Origin: Mucilaginibacter terrae
GTDB taxonomy: Bacteria; Bacteroidota; Bacteroidia; Sphingobacteriales; Sphingobacteriaceae
Length of the DNA: 64,000 nt
Direction of reading: 5' to 3'
Assembly (NCBI RefSeq): GCF_031951985.1
Contig: NZ_JAVLVU010000001.1
Location: 3,410,001 to 3,474,000 of the forward strand
Positions within the stretch are counted from its first letter, which is position 1. Each line of letters starts with the position of its first letter. This document shows positions 8,787 to 16,919 of the stretch, piece by piece. The notes under the pieces were generated by a model, which was given only the letters and a program-made list of their open reading frames with translations, made no database searches and was not told the origin of the DNA. A program made the translations under genes and the position numbers.

Positions 8787-9311
8787 ATGAAAAAGATACT
8801 CTTTGCAATGGCCATTTTGGTAAGTGGGCTTGCAATTAATTACAAAGCCGAAGCACAGGTAAGTTTAAATATTAACATAGGTAGCCAACCGGCATGGGGG
8901 CCTGTAGGATATGACTATGTGGACAATTATTATATGCCCGATATTGATGCTTATTACTCTGTGCCTACGCATCAGTATGTTTACTATTCAGGTGATCGGT
9001 GGGTTCGTGCAAACCGTTTACCATCAAGGTATAGCAATTACAACATTTATAACGGCTATAAAGTAGTTATTAATGAGCCTAATCCATGGGAACGTGCTAC
9101 CGTTTACCGCACCCGCTACGCTGGATACAAAGGCCGCCACGATCAGGTAATTATTCGTAACAGCAGAGACGTGAAGTACAAAACGCATTATGTACCGGCC
9201 AGGCGCACCGTAGTTTATAAAAACAACGGCAATGGCAAAGCTAAAGGTCATTGGAAAGATAATGGCAATGGACACGGCCATGGAAACGGTAAAGGCCACG
9301 GCAAGCACTAA
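8787..9311 (+). CDS. Small secreted protein with Gly/His/Asn/Lys-rich tail
   Basis: 174 residues with a signal peptide ending near AEAQ (residue 24). The mature protein is rich in Tyr and aromatic residues ('YDYVDNYYMPDIDAYYSV', 'THQYVYYSGDRW'). The end, from about residue 145, is a low-complexity run of Asn, Gly, His and Lys. I know similar short secreted proteins in Pedobacter and relatives but no function for them. The His-rich tail could bind metal ions; this is inference. It is monocistronic, with a strong terminator 17 bases downstream. Confidence 0.7.
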   Translation: MKKILFAMAILVSGLAINYKAEAQVSLNINIGSQPAWGPVGYDYVDNYYMPDIDAYYSVPTHQYVYYSGDRWVRANRLPSRYSNYNIYNGYKVVINEPNPWERATVYRTRYAGYKGRHDQVIIRNSRDVKYKTHYVPARRTVVYKNNGNGKAKGHWKDNGNGHGHGNGKGHGKH

Positions 9312-9327
9312 TTGCGCTTTTCTACAA

Positions 9328-9367
9328 ATACAAAAGGTCACCTACTTTGGTAGGTGACCTTTTGTAT
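9328..9367. terminator. Terminator, 18-bp perfect stem
   Basis: Arms 9328-9345 and 9350-9367 are perfect complements with a TTTG loop, followed by TTT. It ends the 8787-9311 transcript. Confidence 0.88.
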
Positions 9368-9542
9368 TTTACAGATTTGCCATTGTTTAATGCGGTAAGT
9401 GGTCTTGATTCCTGATTCTTTACTCTTTATTCTAATTTATATGAACATCCTGATCTTGGGTTCTAAACGGGTACAATGCGCATCCTATCATGAACTACGG
9501 TCTATCAACCATCAACTTCTAATCACTATCTTTACCCCTACT

Positions 9543-9887
9543 ATGAAACCTGCTGAAATAAATGAAAAATGGAATGTGCTGCAGCAGCGTATTGCCGAAG
9601 ATTTTGATACCGACCTGCCCGATATAAAAGTAATGCTGTTTTTAATTGGCGTACAGGAACTTGGCCAGGGTCCCCAAAAGTTTAGTAAACGCCAAAAGGA
9701 AGAACTGATGCATATTGCCAACTGTAAGCTGTTTAGTCAGTTGGGCTTTTATGAACTGGAGGGTGCCGATCAGGACGGTTGGCCGCATTGGAAACTGATC
9801 AAACCCATTCCGCCTTATACTTTACTGGAGCAGGAGATGGTGATGAAATCGCTAATTGTGACTTATTTTGACGAATTGGAAGGCTGA
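9543..9887 (+). CDS. Conserved hypothetical protein, small and acidic
   Basis: 114 residues from the ATG at 9543 (MKPAEINEKWNVLQQRI). The frame is open back to 9399, but the upstream part is uncharacteristic and contains a near-consensus -7 box (TATCTTTA) just before 9543. No signal peptide. Short conserved-looking segments are 'LPDIKVMLFLIGVQELGQGP', 'FSKRQKEELMHIA' and 'DGWPHWK'. I recognise it only as a Bacteroidota conserved protein without assigned function. It ends 5 bases before the ATG of the cyclophilin gene, so the two are very probably cotranscribed. Confidence 0.7.
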   Translation: MKPAEINEKWNVLQQRIAEDFDTDLPDIKVMLFLIGVQELGQGPQKFSKRQKEELMHIANCKLFSQLGFYELEGADQDGWPHWKLIKPIPPYTLLEQEMVMKSLIVTYFDELEG

Positions 9888-9892
9888 TACAT

Positions 9893-10588
9893 ATGAAGAA
9901 ACTGTTTACCCTATGCTTTATTCTTACCGCAACCTTGGCGCTGGCCAAGCCGCCTAAAAACCAATATGTGCGTATAAAAACAGCGTATGGTACAGTCATC
10001 ATACGCCTGTATAACGAAACGCCTAAACACCGCGACAATTTTATAAAGCTTACCAAAGCGGGCTTTTATAATGGCACGCTATTCCACCGGGTGATTCAAA
10101 ACTTTATGATTCAGGGAGGCGACCCGGACTCGAAGAAAGCTACTCCCGGACAGGCATTAGGCGAGGGCGATGTGAAATATACTATCCCGGCCGAGTTTAA
10201 GGATAGCCTCTTTCATAAGCGTGGCGTACTGGCTGCCGCCCGCGATAATAACCCAGCTAAAGCATCGAGCGGGTGCCAGTTTTATATTGTAGAGGGCAAA
10301 CGGGTTACCGATGCAAAAATTGACTCATTGCAGCAAACCCGTTTAAAAGGATATGTAGTTCCAGAATGGCAGCGTGCCTGGTATAGATCGGTAGGAGGTA
10401 CGCCTCAGCTCGACCACGGTTACACCGTTTATGGCGAAGTAGTGAGTGGCATTGATATGGTTGACCGTATAGCCGCCGTTAAAACCGACAAAAAAGACCG
10501 TCCTGAACAGGATGTGCCCATGACGGTAGAACTCCTAAAAAAACGGGAATGCAAGCAATTAGACAAACTGCTTGGGCTTGAAAAATAA
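9893..10588 (+). CDS. Periplasmic cyclophilin-type peptidyl-prolyl cis-trans isomerase
   Basis: 231 residues with an N-terminal signal peptide (hydrophobic residues 3-18, cleavage after LALA). The cyclophilin core is visible: 'YGTVIIRLYNETPKHRDNFIKL', the active-site 'FHRVIQNFMIQGGDP' containing the catalytic Arg, and 'ASSGCQFYI'. It catalyses proline isomerisation during folding of exported proteins. An insertion of about 30 residues ('KIDSLQQTRLKGYVVPEWQRAWYR') lies before the final 'GYTVYGEVVSGIDMVDRI' block, as in several Bacteroidota cyclophilins. Cotranscribed with the small gene 5 bases upstream, and convergent with the S41 protease ending at 10605. Confidence 0.93.
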   Translation: MKKLFTLCFILTATLALAKPPKNQYVRIKTAYGTVIIRLYNETPKHRDNFIKLTKAGFYNGTLFHRVIQNFMIQGGDPDSKKATPGQALGEGDVKYTIPAEFKDSLFHKRGVLAAARDNNPAKASSGCQFYIVEGKRVTDAKIDSLQQTRLKGYVVPEWQRAWYRSVGGTPQLDHGYTVYGEVVSGIDMVDRIAAVKTDKKDRPEQDVPMTVELLKKRECKQLDKLLGLEK

Positions 10589-10604
10589 TACTGCTTTTAG
10601 TGAA

Positions 10605-12209
10605 TTAATTTAAAGCGGCCACGGCTTTAGTAACACCTGCATCATTTTGGTTCATTATGCGGTAAAACCATTCGTTGCCCCATTTAAAGCGCGCCGCCTG
10701 TGCTTTCATAAAGGTTTTAACGTAAGCTTTATTAGCGGTAACATCTCTCACGTCAATTTCCTTAATAAATTCTGAGTTGTTAGCGTAATTTATAAAACGA
10801 TTAAACTCAATATCGTTAACACTGTAAAAGCGCATAAAATCGTCAGGAGTACGGTAGTTTTTCAGAATGTTCTGCATATTATCAACCACATAGCCCGAAA
10901 ATATCTGGTTGCGCACCAGGCTTAATATAAAACGGCTGTTTTCGGCAGCATCTTCGGGTACAAAAACATCGGGTGTAATTCCGCCTCCGCCATATACTTT
11001 TTTGCCTGCGGTAGTATGGTAGGTTACGCCGGTATTAGCGGTAGTATCTTCGAGGTCGTTTTGTGCCGAATACAACTCGCCTTTTTGCAAACGATCGGCT
11101 AAATCATTACGATAGCTGTCTACCCCATTTTTATACGACTTTTGTATGCTCCTGCCCGATGGGGTAAAGTAACGGGCTACAGTTAAGTTAAGCGCTGTGC
11201 CATCCTCAAATGTAAATTGCTCCTGCACCAGTCCTTTACCAAACGAGCGACGGCCTACAATAATGGCACGATCTAAATCCTGTAATGCTCCCGCCAAAAT
11301 TTCGCTGGCCGATGCCGAGTGTTCATCAATCAGCACCGCAAGTTTACCCTGCTCAAATTCGCCCGAATCGCTTGCAAAATAATCAGTACGGGGTTCGTGC
11401 TGGCCCTGGGTATATACAATGAGTTTGTTTTTAGGTAAAAATTCATCGGCTAAAGTAGTGGCCGTGTTCAAATATCCGCCGCCGTTACCGCGTAAATCAA
11501 GCACTAACTTTTGCATGCCTTTGCCTTTGAGCCGTTTTAATGCCGATTGAAAATCAACATCGGTAGCCGAGCCAAATTTGCTTATTTTAATATAACCGGT
11601 ACCCGGGGCGGTAATATAAGCGGCATCAAGGCTGCTCAAGCTTACGCGGCTGCGCTTTACACGGTAAGTTTTTATCGTTTTATCGGGGTTTAAAATGCCA
11701 ACTTCCACCCCGGTATTACTCCGGCCGCTAAAAGCATCATTTACTTTATCGTTGGTTAAATGTGTGCCCGAAAATGGCTTCCCATTTAGCGTAACAACAC
11801 GTGCGCCATTAGGTAAACCGGCTTTGGCCGCAGGTGAATTTGGTAAAACCTGGGTAACAAACAAAGTATCACGCAGTAATTGCGATTCGATGCCTATGCC
11901 ATCAAAACCGCCTTCCAGTTTTTCGCTTAATGATTGTGCTTGTTTTTGGTGAAGATATACCGAGTGCGGGTCGAGCTTTTGCAGCATGTTGTTGATGGTA
12001 ACGCCTTCTACGCTGTCAACATCAATAGAGTCGACGTATTTTTTACGTACAATTTGCATCACCTTATCCAGCTTATTGCTGTTGGGCGAGTATGCGGTTA
12101 AATCTTCGGGAGGTAAAGCGGCCGACCGACGGTTAATGAGCAGGCCAATGGCCACACCACACAACACCAGTATCATCGACCTGAAAATTATTCCCGCAGT
12201 TTGTTTCAT
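10605..12209 (-). CDS. S41 family C-terminal processing protease with PDZ domain (second copy)
   Basis: 534 residues. An N-terminal membrane anchor (about 8-25) is followed by a short helical domain, a PDZ domain (about 100-185, 'GFDGIGIESQ', 'SPAAKAGLPNGARVVTLNG') and the S41 core with 'SASASEILAGAL' (298-309) and the lysine of 'SFGKGLVQ' (K325). Its N-terminal layout is the typical CtpA type. It probably degrades or processes periplasmic proteins, in keeping with the neighbouring periplasmic isomerase. The gene is divergent from murQ, with 94 bases between the two starts. Confidence 0.92.
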   Translation of the reverse strand: MKQTAGIIFRSMILVLCGVAIGLLINRRSAALPPEDLTAYSPNSNKLDKVMQIVRKKYVDSIDVDSVEGVTINNMLQKLDPHSVYLHQKQAQSLSEKLEGGFDGIGIESQLLRDTLFVTQVLPNSPAAKAGLPNGARVVTLNGKPFSGTHLTNDKVNDAFSGRSNTGVEVGILNPDKTIKTYRVKRSRVSLSSLDAAYITAPGTGYIKISKFGSATDVDFQSALKRLKGKGMQKLVLDLRGNGGGYLNTATTLADEFLPKNKLIVYTQGQHEPRTDYFASDSGEFEQGKLAVLIDEHSASASEILAGALQDLDRAIIVGRRSFGKGLVQEQFTFEDGTALNLTVARYFTPSGRSIQKSYKNGVDSYRNDLADRLQKGELYSAQNDLEDTTANTGVTYHTTAGKKVYGGGGITPDVFVPEDAAENSRFILSLVRNQIFSGYVVDNMQNILKNYRTPDDFMRFYSVNDIEFNRFINYANNSEFIKEIDVRDVTANKAYVKTFMKAQAARFKWGNEWFYRIMNQNDAGVTKAVAALN

Positions 12210-12303
12210 CCCCTTGCTAACAAAAGTACAACTTATATACGTTGTAGGTTTGTTATTGTTGACGGAATTTTACCCATTTTTGTTACAGATTTGTAAGAAT
12301 AAT

Positions 12304-13113
12304 ATGATTAACACTACCGAACAAGATTCGCATTACAATCAATTAGAAAAATTGCCCATAGCAGAACTATTGCAAAACATCAATCGCGAAGATAGATCGG
12401 TTCCGCTGGCAGTTGAAAAGGCGTTGCCCCAGATAGAAAAACTGGCTGCCGCAGTAACTGAAAAAATGCGTGCCGGTGGCCGCTTGTTTTACATAGGTGC
12501 AGGCACCAGCGGCCGTTTGGGAGTGGTTGATGCCTCAGAGTGCCCGCCAACCTTTGGTGTGCCTTTTGATTGGGTAGTAGGTATTATTGCCGGTGGCGAC
12601 ACTGCCATACGCAAAGCCGTTGAGTTTGCCGAAGACGATGCAGAACAAGCCTGGAAAGATCTTTTGGAATACAACATCACCGATAAAGACATAGTGGTGG
12701 GCATAGCAGCATCGGGCCGAACGCCATATGTTATTGGAGGTTTAAAAATGGCTAATCAGAACGGCTTAATTACCGGATGTATTGTTTGCAACGCAGGTAG
12801 CCCGATTGCGGCAGAGGCACAGTTACCTGTTGAAGTAGTTACAGGCCCTGAATTTGTAACCGGCTCAACCCGTATGAAAGCGGGTACGGCTCAAAAGCTG
12901 GTTTTAAACATGCTGAGCACCACAGTAATGATACAGTTAGGCCGGGTAAAAGGTAATAAAATGGTAGATATGCAGTTATCAAATCATAAGCTGGTTGACC
13001 GCGGCACCCGTATGATCATGCAGGAGATTAACGTTGACGAATCAACTGCAGCATCCTTATTAAAGGAGCACGGAAGCGTGCGCAAAGCGGTGGTAGCGTT
13101 TAAGAGCTTGTAA
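12304..13113 (+). CDS. murQ: N-acetylmuramic acid 6-phosphate etherase
   Basis: 269 residues from the ATG at 12304 (MINTTEQDSHYNQLEKL). The frame is open far upstream, but only as a shadow of the divergent S41 gene. The SIS sugar-phosphate-binding fold is shown by 'GAGTSGRLGVVDASECPPTFGV', with the catalytic Glu in 'SEC', and by 'GIAASGRTPYVIGGL' and 'TGSTRMKAGTAQKLVLNMLST'. MurQ cleaves the lactyl ether of MurNAc-6-phosphate to give GlcNAc-6-phosphate in cell-wall recycling. Length is slightly short of the usual 295-300 residues; the helical C-terminal end is reduced. No murein transporter or kinase neighbour is present. Confidence 0.94.
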   Translation: MINTTEQDSHYNQLEKLPIAELLQNINREDRSVPLAVEKALPQIEKLAAAVTEKMRAGGRLFYIGAGTSGRLGVVDASECPPTFGVPFDWVVGIIAGGDTAIRKAVEFAEDDAEQAWKDLLEYNITDKDIVVGIAASGRTPYVIGGLKMANQNGLITGCIVCNAGSPIAAEAQLPVEVVTGPEFVTGSTRMKAGTAQKLVLNMLSTTVMIQLGRVKGNKMVDMQLSNHKLVDRGTRMIMQEINVDESTAASLLKEHGSVRKAVVAFKSL

Positions 13114-13220
13114 TGCGCAGATTTGCTGATGTGCAAATATGCAGATGAGAGCATTGATTCGCATATAAGCGAAATACAAGAAGGAAAGAATTATTTAACT
13201 AATGAGATATGCAGCTAAGT

Positions 13221-13254
13221 GCGGATGTGCAAATCAAATCATTTGCACATCCGC
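13221..13254. repeat. Perfect inverted repeat within a GCAAAT/ATTTGC-rich spacer
   Basis: Arms 13221-13234 and 13241-13254 are perfect 14-base complements around a CAAATC loop. The whole spacer 13114-13283 is built from variants of GCAGAT and TGCAAAT in both orientations. No T-run follows. Confidence 0.6.
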
Positions 13255-13283
13255 AAATTTGCATATCTGCACATTTTAAAAGA

Positions 13284-13850
13284 ATGCACGAGATAGAACC
13301 ATATTACAGGTGGAGGGATGATTACATTGCGGCAGAGGATGAGTATTCGCCTTTTTATGCTACGGTGTATAATGAGTTTGAGTTTGATAAGCAGGTGTAC
13401 AATTTTTTGCTGCACCCGCAGTGGGATTCGTTTGGGTCGAGCACGTTATACATGAAAGTGCTGTATGCCGATTATGACCGGGGCTACGTTATCATCGAAT
13501 TTATTGGTGAATGGAACGATGCCATTGGCAACGATATTATGCTTCTTAAGCGCGAAATAATGGAGCTAATGATAGATAATGGCCTTAATAAGTTCATCCT
13601 CATAGGTGAAAATATCCTGAACTATCACTCATCCGACGATTGCTATTATGAAGAATGGTTTCAGGATATAGAGGATGGCTGGATTGCGGGCCTGAATTTT
13701 CGCGAACACGTAATACGCGAGTTTAAGCAAAATAACATCGATTACTTTATAAACTTTGGCGGCGAACTGGATGAGTTTAACTGGCGCGGGCTGAAGCCTT
13801 TACAGGTATTTAAAAAGGTGGAAGAGCAGTTGATGCGCAGGTTGAATTAG
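13284..13850 (+). CDS. Conserved hypothetical acidic protein (Bacteroidota-specific type)
   Basis: 188 residues from ATG 13284 (MHEIEPYYRWRDDYIAAEDEYSPFY). The open frame extends to 13209 but crosses the palindromic spacer, so the internal start is preferred. It is cytoplasmic, strongly acidic and aromatic, with segments 'HPQWDSFGSSTLYMKVLYADYD', 'GEWNDAIGNDIMLLKREI', 'NKFILIGENILNYHSSDDCYYEEWFQDI'. I recognise the sequence pattern as widely conserved among Bacteroidota without a known function. No catalytic motif is obvious, although the block of Asp, Glu and Tyr around 'HSSDDCYYEEW' looks constrained. Confidence 0.78.
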   Translation: MHEIEPYYRWRDDYIAAEDEYSPFYATVYNEFEFDKQVYNFLLHPQWDSFGSSTLYMKVLYADYDRGYVIIEFIGEWNDAIGNDIMLLKREIMELMIDNGLNKFILIGENILNYHSSDDCYYEEWFQDIEDGWIAGLNFREHVIREFKQNNIDYFINFGGELDEFNWRGLKPLQVFKKVEEQLMRRLN

Positions 13851-13853
13851 ATT

Positions 13854-13948
13854 AGCCCCCTCTAAATCTCCCCCGGTAGGGGGGACTTAAAAAAAACTAC
13901 TTTTTTAAACCCCTTCCGCCTTAGGCGGAGAGCGTTTGGGTGGGGCTA
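13854..13948. repeat. Intergenic C-rich/G-rich inverted repeat
   Basis: AGCCCC at 13854 pairs with GGGGCT at 13942, and an internal CCCCC-GGTA-GGGGG hairpin lies at about 13870-13883. The same kind of sequence recurs at 16079-16113. It lies between the convergent gene ending at 13850 and lnt ending at 13949, so it may also end transcription. Confidence 0.5.
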
Positions 13949-15562
13949 TCAAGCCTTTCTCCTCCTAAAACTGCTCAACAAAATCCATACACCTCCCACA
14001 CAAGCCAATATAATTGCAGTATAAGGCAAATAATCGCCATGTTGCGTATAGAAGGTTAAACGCGAGTTAAGATTAATATTTTGCCGTAAGGCCGCACGCA
14101 CCCACCAGCCCGATTGTTGTACTACATCTCCCCGTTGGTTAATAAAACCCGAGATGCCGGTATTGGCCGAGCGGGCAACCCAGCGGCGGTTTTCAATAGC
14201 ACGAAGCTTGGCGTAATCAAAATGCTGGTCTTTACCCGAGGTGTTTTCCCACCAGCCATCGTTGGTAATAATGGCAATGAATTGTGCCCCTTTTTTTACC
14301 GATTGCGCCACCCAGTTACCCCAAATGGTTTCGTAGCAAATAACCGGGTCGGCACCTACGCCGCTTTGTGAGTAAAAAACATCAGGCTCGTTTTGGCTAC
14401 CATAACCACCGCTCGAACCGCCCAAGTGTTCAAAAACAGGTTTCAAAAAACTTAAAGCCGAACCAAAAGGCATTAATTCGGCCCCAGGTACTAATTTCGA
14501 TTTATGGTAAAACTGTAGCTTCTCGCCGTTTTGAATATTTACAGCGGCGTTAAAACGATCATAAAATTGGCTGCTTCCACTCAACTGTTGTGCAGTTGGT
14601 GTATGCGCATCATTATAAATTTTGTAAGTAGATATACCTGTAAGCAGGTTGCCGTTTTTGTGTTTAACTAAAAACTGCTTAACCTGATTAAATTGCGGCG
14701 TTCCCGAAAATGCATCTTCATTAATATCTTCCGAAATAGCCGTTTCAGGCCAGATGAAATACTCTGTATTCGGCAGCGCTGCCGAATCGGATAGCTTTGT
14801 GAGTGTGCTTATCTCCTCGTAAGGCGGTACATTAAACTTAGTATACGGGTCAATGTTGGGTTGCACCACCACTATGCCCGACGGGCTAATTTCTTCCTCG
14901 TAATTATAATACCGCGATAGCGACAGTCCTAAAGGCAGCAGCAATACCAATACAAACGCCGAAATTAACTTTAAGCGCTGTTGCTTGCTTTGAGCTTCGC
15001 GCAGGCCTAAATACAGCAAATACAGTAATATATTACAAGCCCATATCCATACGGTGCCGCCATAAACGCCGGTATACTCGTACCATTGTATCCATTTATG
15101 GCTTACAGCAAACCCGTTGCCCAACGTCATCCACGGAAAGTTCAACTCCCAGCTTTGGTGCAGGTATTCGTAAGCAATCCAAAAGCAAACCAACGCTGCC
15201 AACGCCCAGCCGCGCGAAGTAGCAACACGCATACGGTAATATAACCAACAGGCACCCGCCATTAACAATGGCCCCAAGCTGTACGGAATAAGCGTAACAG
15301 GTATAGCGGCAACCGGGCCAATAATTTTAAGTGAATTATAAACCCAGTATATACAAAGCGTATTCCATACAAAAAAGCCAATAAAGGTGGTGGCAAAAAC
15401 AAGTCGCCCTTTTTTGCTTGAGTTTGATTGAATGATGTTTTCCATTGCCATAAGCATGGGCACCAGGCCAACAAATAAAAAGAATGTAGTATATGAAGTA
15501 GGCGGCCAGGCAATCCACAGCAACAGCCCCGAGAATACAGCGAGTAAAAGGTTTTTTCTCAT
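13949..15562 (-). CDS. lnt: Apolipoprotein N-acyltransferase
   Basis: 537 residues from ATG 15562 (a TTG 9 bases upstream is less likely). The N-terminal half, to about 215, is made of transmembrane helices; the C-terminal half is a nitrilase-like periplasmic domain. The Glu-Lys-Cys triad is in place: Glu in 'WPETAI' (about 273), Lys in 'YHKSKLVPGAE' (about 354), Cys in 'VICYE' (about 409). Further conserved blocks are 'NDGWW' and 'RWVARSANTGISGFI'. It adds the third acyl chain to lipoproteins in the inner membrane. The stop sits at the edge of a C/G-rich inverted repeat. Confidence 0.95.
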   Translation of the reverse strand: MRKNLLLAVFSGLLLWIAWPPTSYTTFFLFVGLVPMLMAMENIIQSNSSKKGRLVFATTFIGFFVWNTLCIYWVYNSLKIIGPVAAIPVTLIPYSLGPLLMAGACWLYYRMRVATSRGWALAALVCFWIAYEYLHQSWELNFPWMTLGNGFAVSHKWIQWYEYTGVYGGTVWIWACNILLYLLYLGLREAQSKQQRLKLISAFVLVLLLPLGLSLSRYYNYEEEISPSGIVVVQPNIDPYTKFNVPPYEEISTLTKLSDSAALPNTEYFIWPETAISEDINEDAFSGTPQFNQVKQFLVKHKNGNLLTGISTYKIYNDAHTPTAQQLSGSSQFYDRFNAAVNIQNGEKLQFYHKSKLVPGAELMPFGSALSFLKPVFEHLGGSSGGYGSQNEPDVFYSQSGVGADPVICYETIWGNWVAQSVKKGAQFIAIITNDGWWENTSGKDQHFDYAKLRAIENRRWVARSANTGISGFINQRGDVVQQSGWWVRAALRQNINLNSRLTFYTQHGDYLPYTAIILACVGGVWILLSSFRRRKA

Positions 15563-15639
15563 GCGATACAAAGAAACGAGGAATGTGTTAAATGATTGTA
15601 TTCATGTTGAATAAATTATGTGATAGCCTTACTCAATCC

Positions 15640-16078
15640 TATCCGCCTGGGGGAGGGCTTAACCAACACGTCATTGCGAGACAGTGTGGCAAGAGCATTG
15701 GCCGTCGAAGCAATCTCTGCGTAGGCATGTCACGTTACTTGTCACTCGTCTACCGCTTCTGAGCCGCGGAGGCTCTTTGTTCTTTCCTTTATGAAAGAAC
15801 CAAAACTAAGCGGAGCGTTCTCATGAACACCCATAAAACCAAACAACAGGTGAATAATCAAGTCGCCTCCCTATGCTTCGTTTGTCGCACGTGGCCACTG
15901 CTGCAAATCCAGGCAGCACCACGGACTTTTTATCTTTTGCCACACTTCGTTCCCGCTTGGCCTGCGCTTCGGCAAAATCTAAGAGGCCCCTTCCTGCCGC
16001 ACAGCCCATCGGTGTTGCCTGCTTTCGCCCCGAAGCTGGGAGGCGACGGAAGAGTATCACTTGATATTATTTTATTTA
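15640..16078. repeat. GC-rich intergenic region made of dispersed-repeat fragments
   Basis: This 540-base gene-free interval contains a GTCATTGCGAG...GAAGCAATCTC segment (15673 on), also found at 44441-44529. An 8-bp inverted repeat GTTCTTTC/GAAAGAAC lies at 15779-15800, and a GC-rich core at 15860-16040 opens short overlapping frames on both strands. None of those frames has a ribosome-site context or a recognisable domain, so I treat them as spurious translations of a repeat. The interval ends in the CCCTCTCCCGGGGAGGG motif before rsmI. Confidence 0.45.
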
Positions 16079-16113
16079 AAGCCCTCTCTCCCGGGGAGGG
16101 TTTGGGTGGGGCT
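16079..16113. repeat. C/G-rich hairpin, second copy of the element at 13854
   Basis: AGCCCTCTCTCCCGGGGAGG followed by GGTTTGGGTGGGGCTTTT, abutting the rsmI stop. It shares the 'GTTTGGGTGGGGCT' end with the repeat at 13854-13948. Confidence 0.45.
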
Positions 16114-16114
16114 T

Positions 16115-16789
16115 TTACTCCTTCCCCGCTACGCAAATCACAAACTCCCCCTTAACCGGATGTGTTTCATAATAGGCCTTTACCTCGGCTACTGTACCGC
16201 GTACGGTTTCTTCAAAAACCTTAGTCAGCTCCCGCGATACGGAAATCATTCGGTCTTCGCCCCAATAGGTAATCATCTCATCCAAAGTTTTTAACAAACG
16301 GTGTGGCGATTCGTACAGTATGATGGTGCGCTCTTCGTCGGCTAAAAACTTATAGCGGGTTTGGCGGCCTTTTTTCAAGGGAAGAAATCCTTCGAAACAA
16401 AATTTATCGGTAGGGAAACCCGAGTTTACCAAGGCTGGTACAAACGCGGTGGCACCAGGCAAACACTCAACAGGTATATTAAACTTTAAAGCCTCGCGTA
16501 CCATAAAAAAACCAGGATCGGATATGGCAGGCGTACCGGCATCAGATATGAGAGCAATGTTCTTTCCCTCCAGCAAAAACTTCACAATTTCACTGCTCGA
16601 TTGATGCTCGTTGTGCTGATGATGTGCAAATACCCGCTTTTCTATCCCGAAATGCTTGAGCATAGGGGCCGATGTACGGGTATCTTCGGCCAGTATCAGG
16701 TCGGCCTCCTTTAGCACGCGTATAGCGCGATAGGTCATATCCTCAAGGTTGCCAATAGGCGTGGGCACTAAGTAGAGTTTACCAGTCAT
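16115..16789 (-). CDS. rsmI: 16S rRNA (cytidine(1402)-2'-O)-methyltransferase
   Basis: 224 residues. It is a SAM-dependent tetrapyrrole-methylase-fold enzyme: 'LYLVPTPIGNLEDMTYRAIRVL' at the N-terminus, 'AEDTRTS' at 35-41, 'ISDAGTPAISDPG' and 'LPGATAFVPALVNSGFP' in the middle, and 'ILYESPHRLLKTL' towards the end. It 2'-O-methylates C1402 in the ribosomal P site. Length fits the shorter form lacking the extra C-terminal domain. Divergent from serS, with 130 bases between. Confidence 0.95.
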   Translation of the reverse strand: MTGKLYLVPTPIGNLEDMTYRAIRVLKEADLILAEDTRTSAPMLKHFGIEKRVFAHHQHNEHQSSSEIVKFLLEGKNIALISDAGTPAISDPGFFMVREALKFNIPVECLPGATAFVPALVNSGFPTDKFCFEGFLPLKKGRQTRYKFLADEERTIILYESPHRLLKTLDEMITYWGEDRMISVSRELTKVFEETVRGTVAEVKAYYETHPVKGEFVICVAGKE

Positions 16790-16891
16790 GCTGTTTTAGT
16801 GAGTAGCTATTGGTTGAATAGTTGATTAGGTAAAGCGTGAGCAAGCCAAAATAAAACCACTCACCATTCTCTATTAACCACTCACCAATTA

Positions 16892-16899
16892 TATCTTTG
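16892..16899 (+). promoter_or_regulatory. -7 promoter box (TAnnTTTG) of serS
   Basis: TATCTTTG, exact consensus, 20 bases before the serS ATG. No TTTG is visible at the expected -33 position. Confidence 0.45.
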
Positions 16900-16919
16900 C
16901 TGTTCAGAAATTAAAAATA

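Noticed and set aside
11986..12303. 106-residue N-terminal extension of MurQ
   Set aside because: It is the antisense shadow of the divergent S41 protease gene; MurQ proteins begin near 'TEQDSHYNQLEKL'.
15821..16155. Overlapping short ORFs on both strands between lnt and rsmI
   Set aside because: GC-rich repeat DNA open in several frames at once, without domains, signal peptides or promoter boxes.
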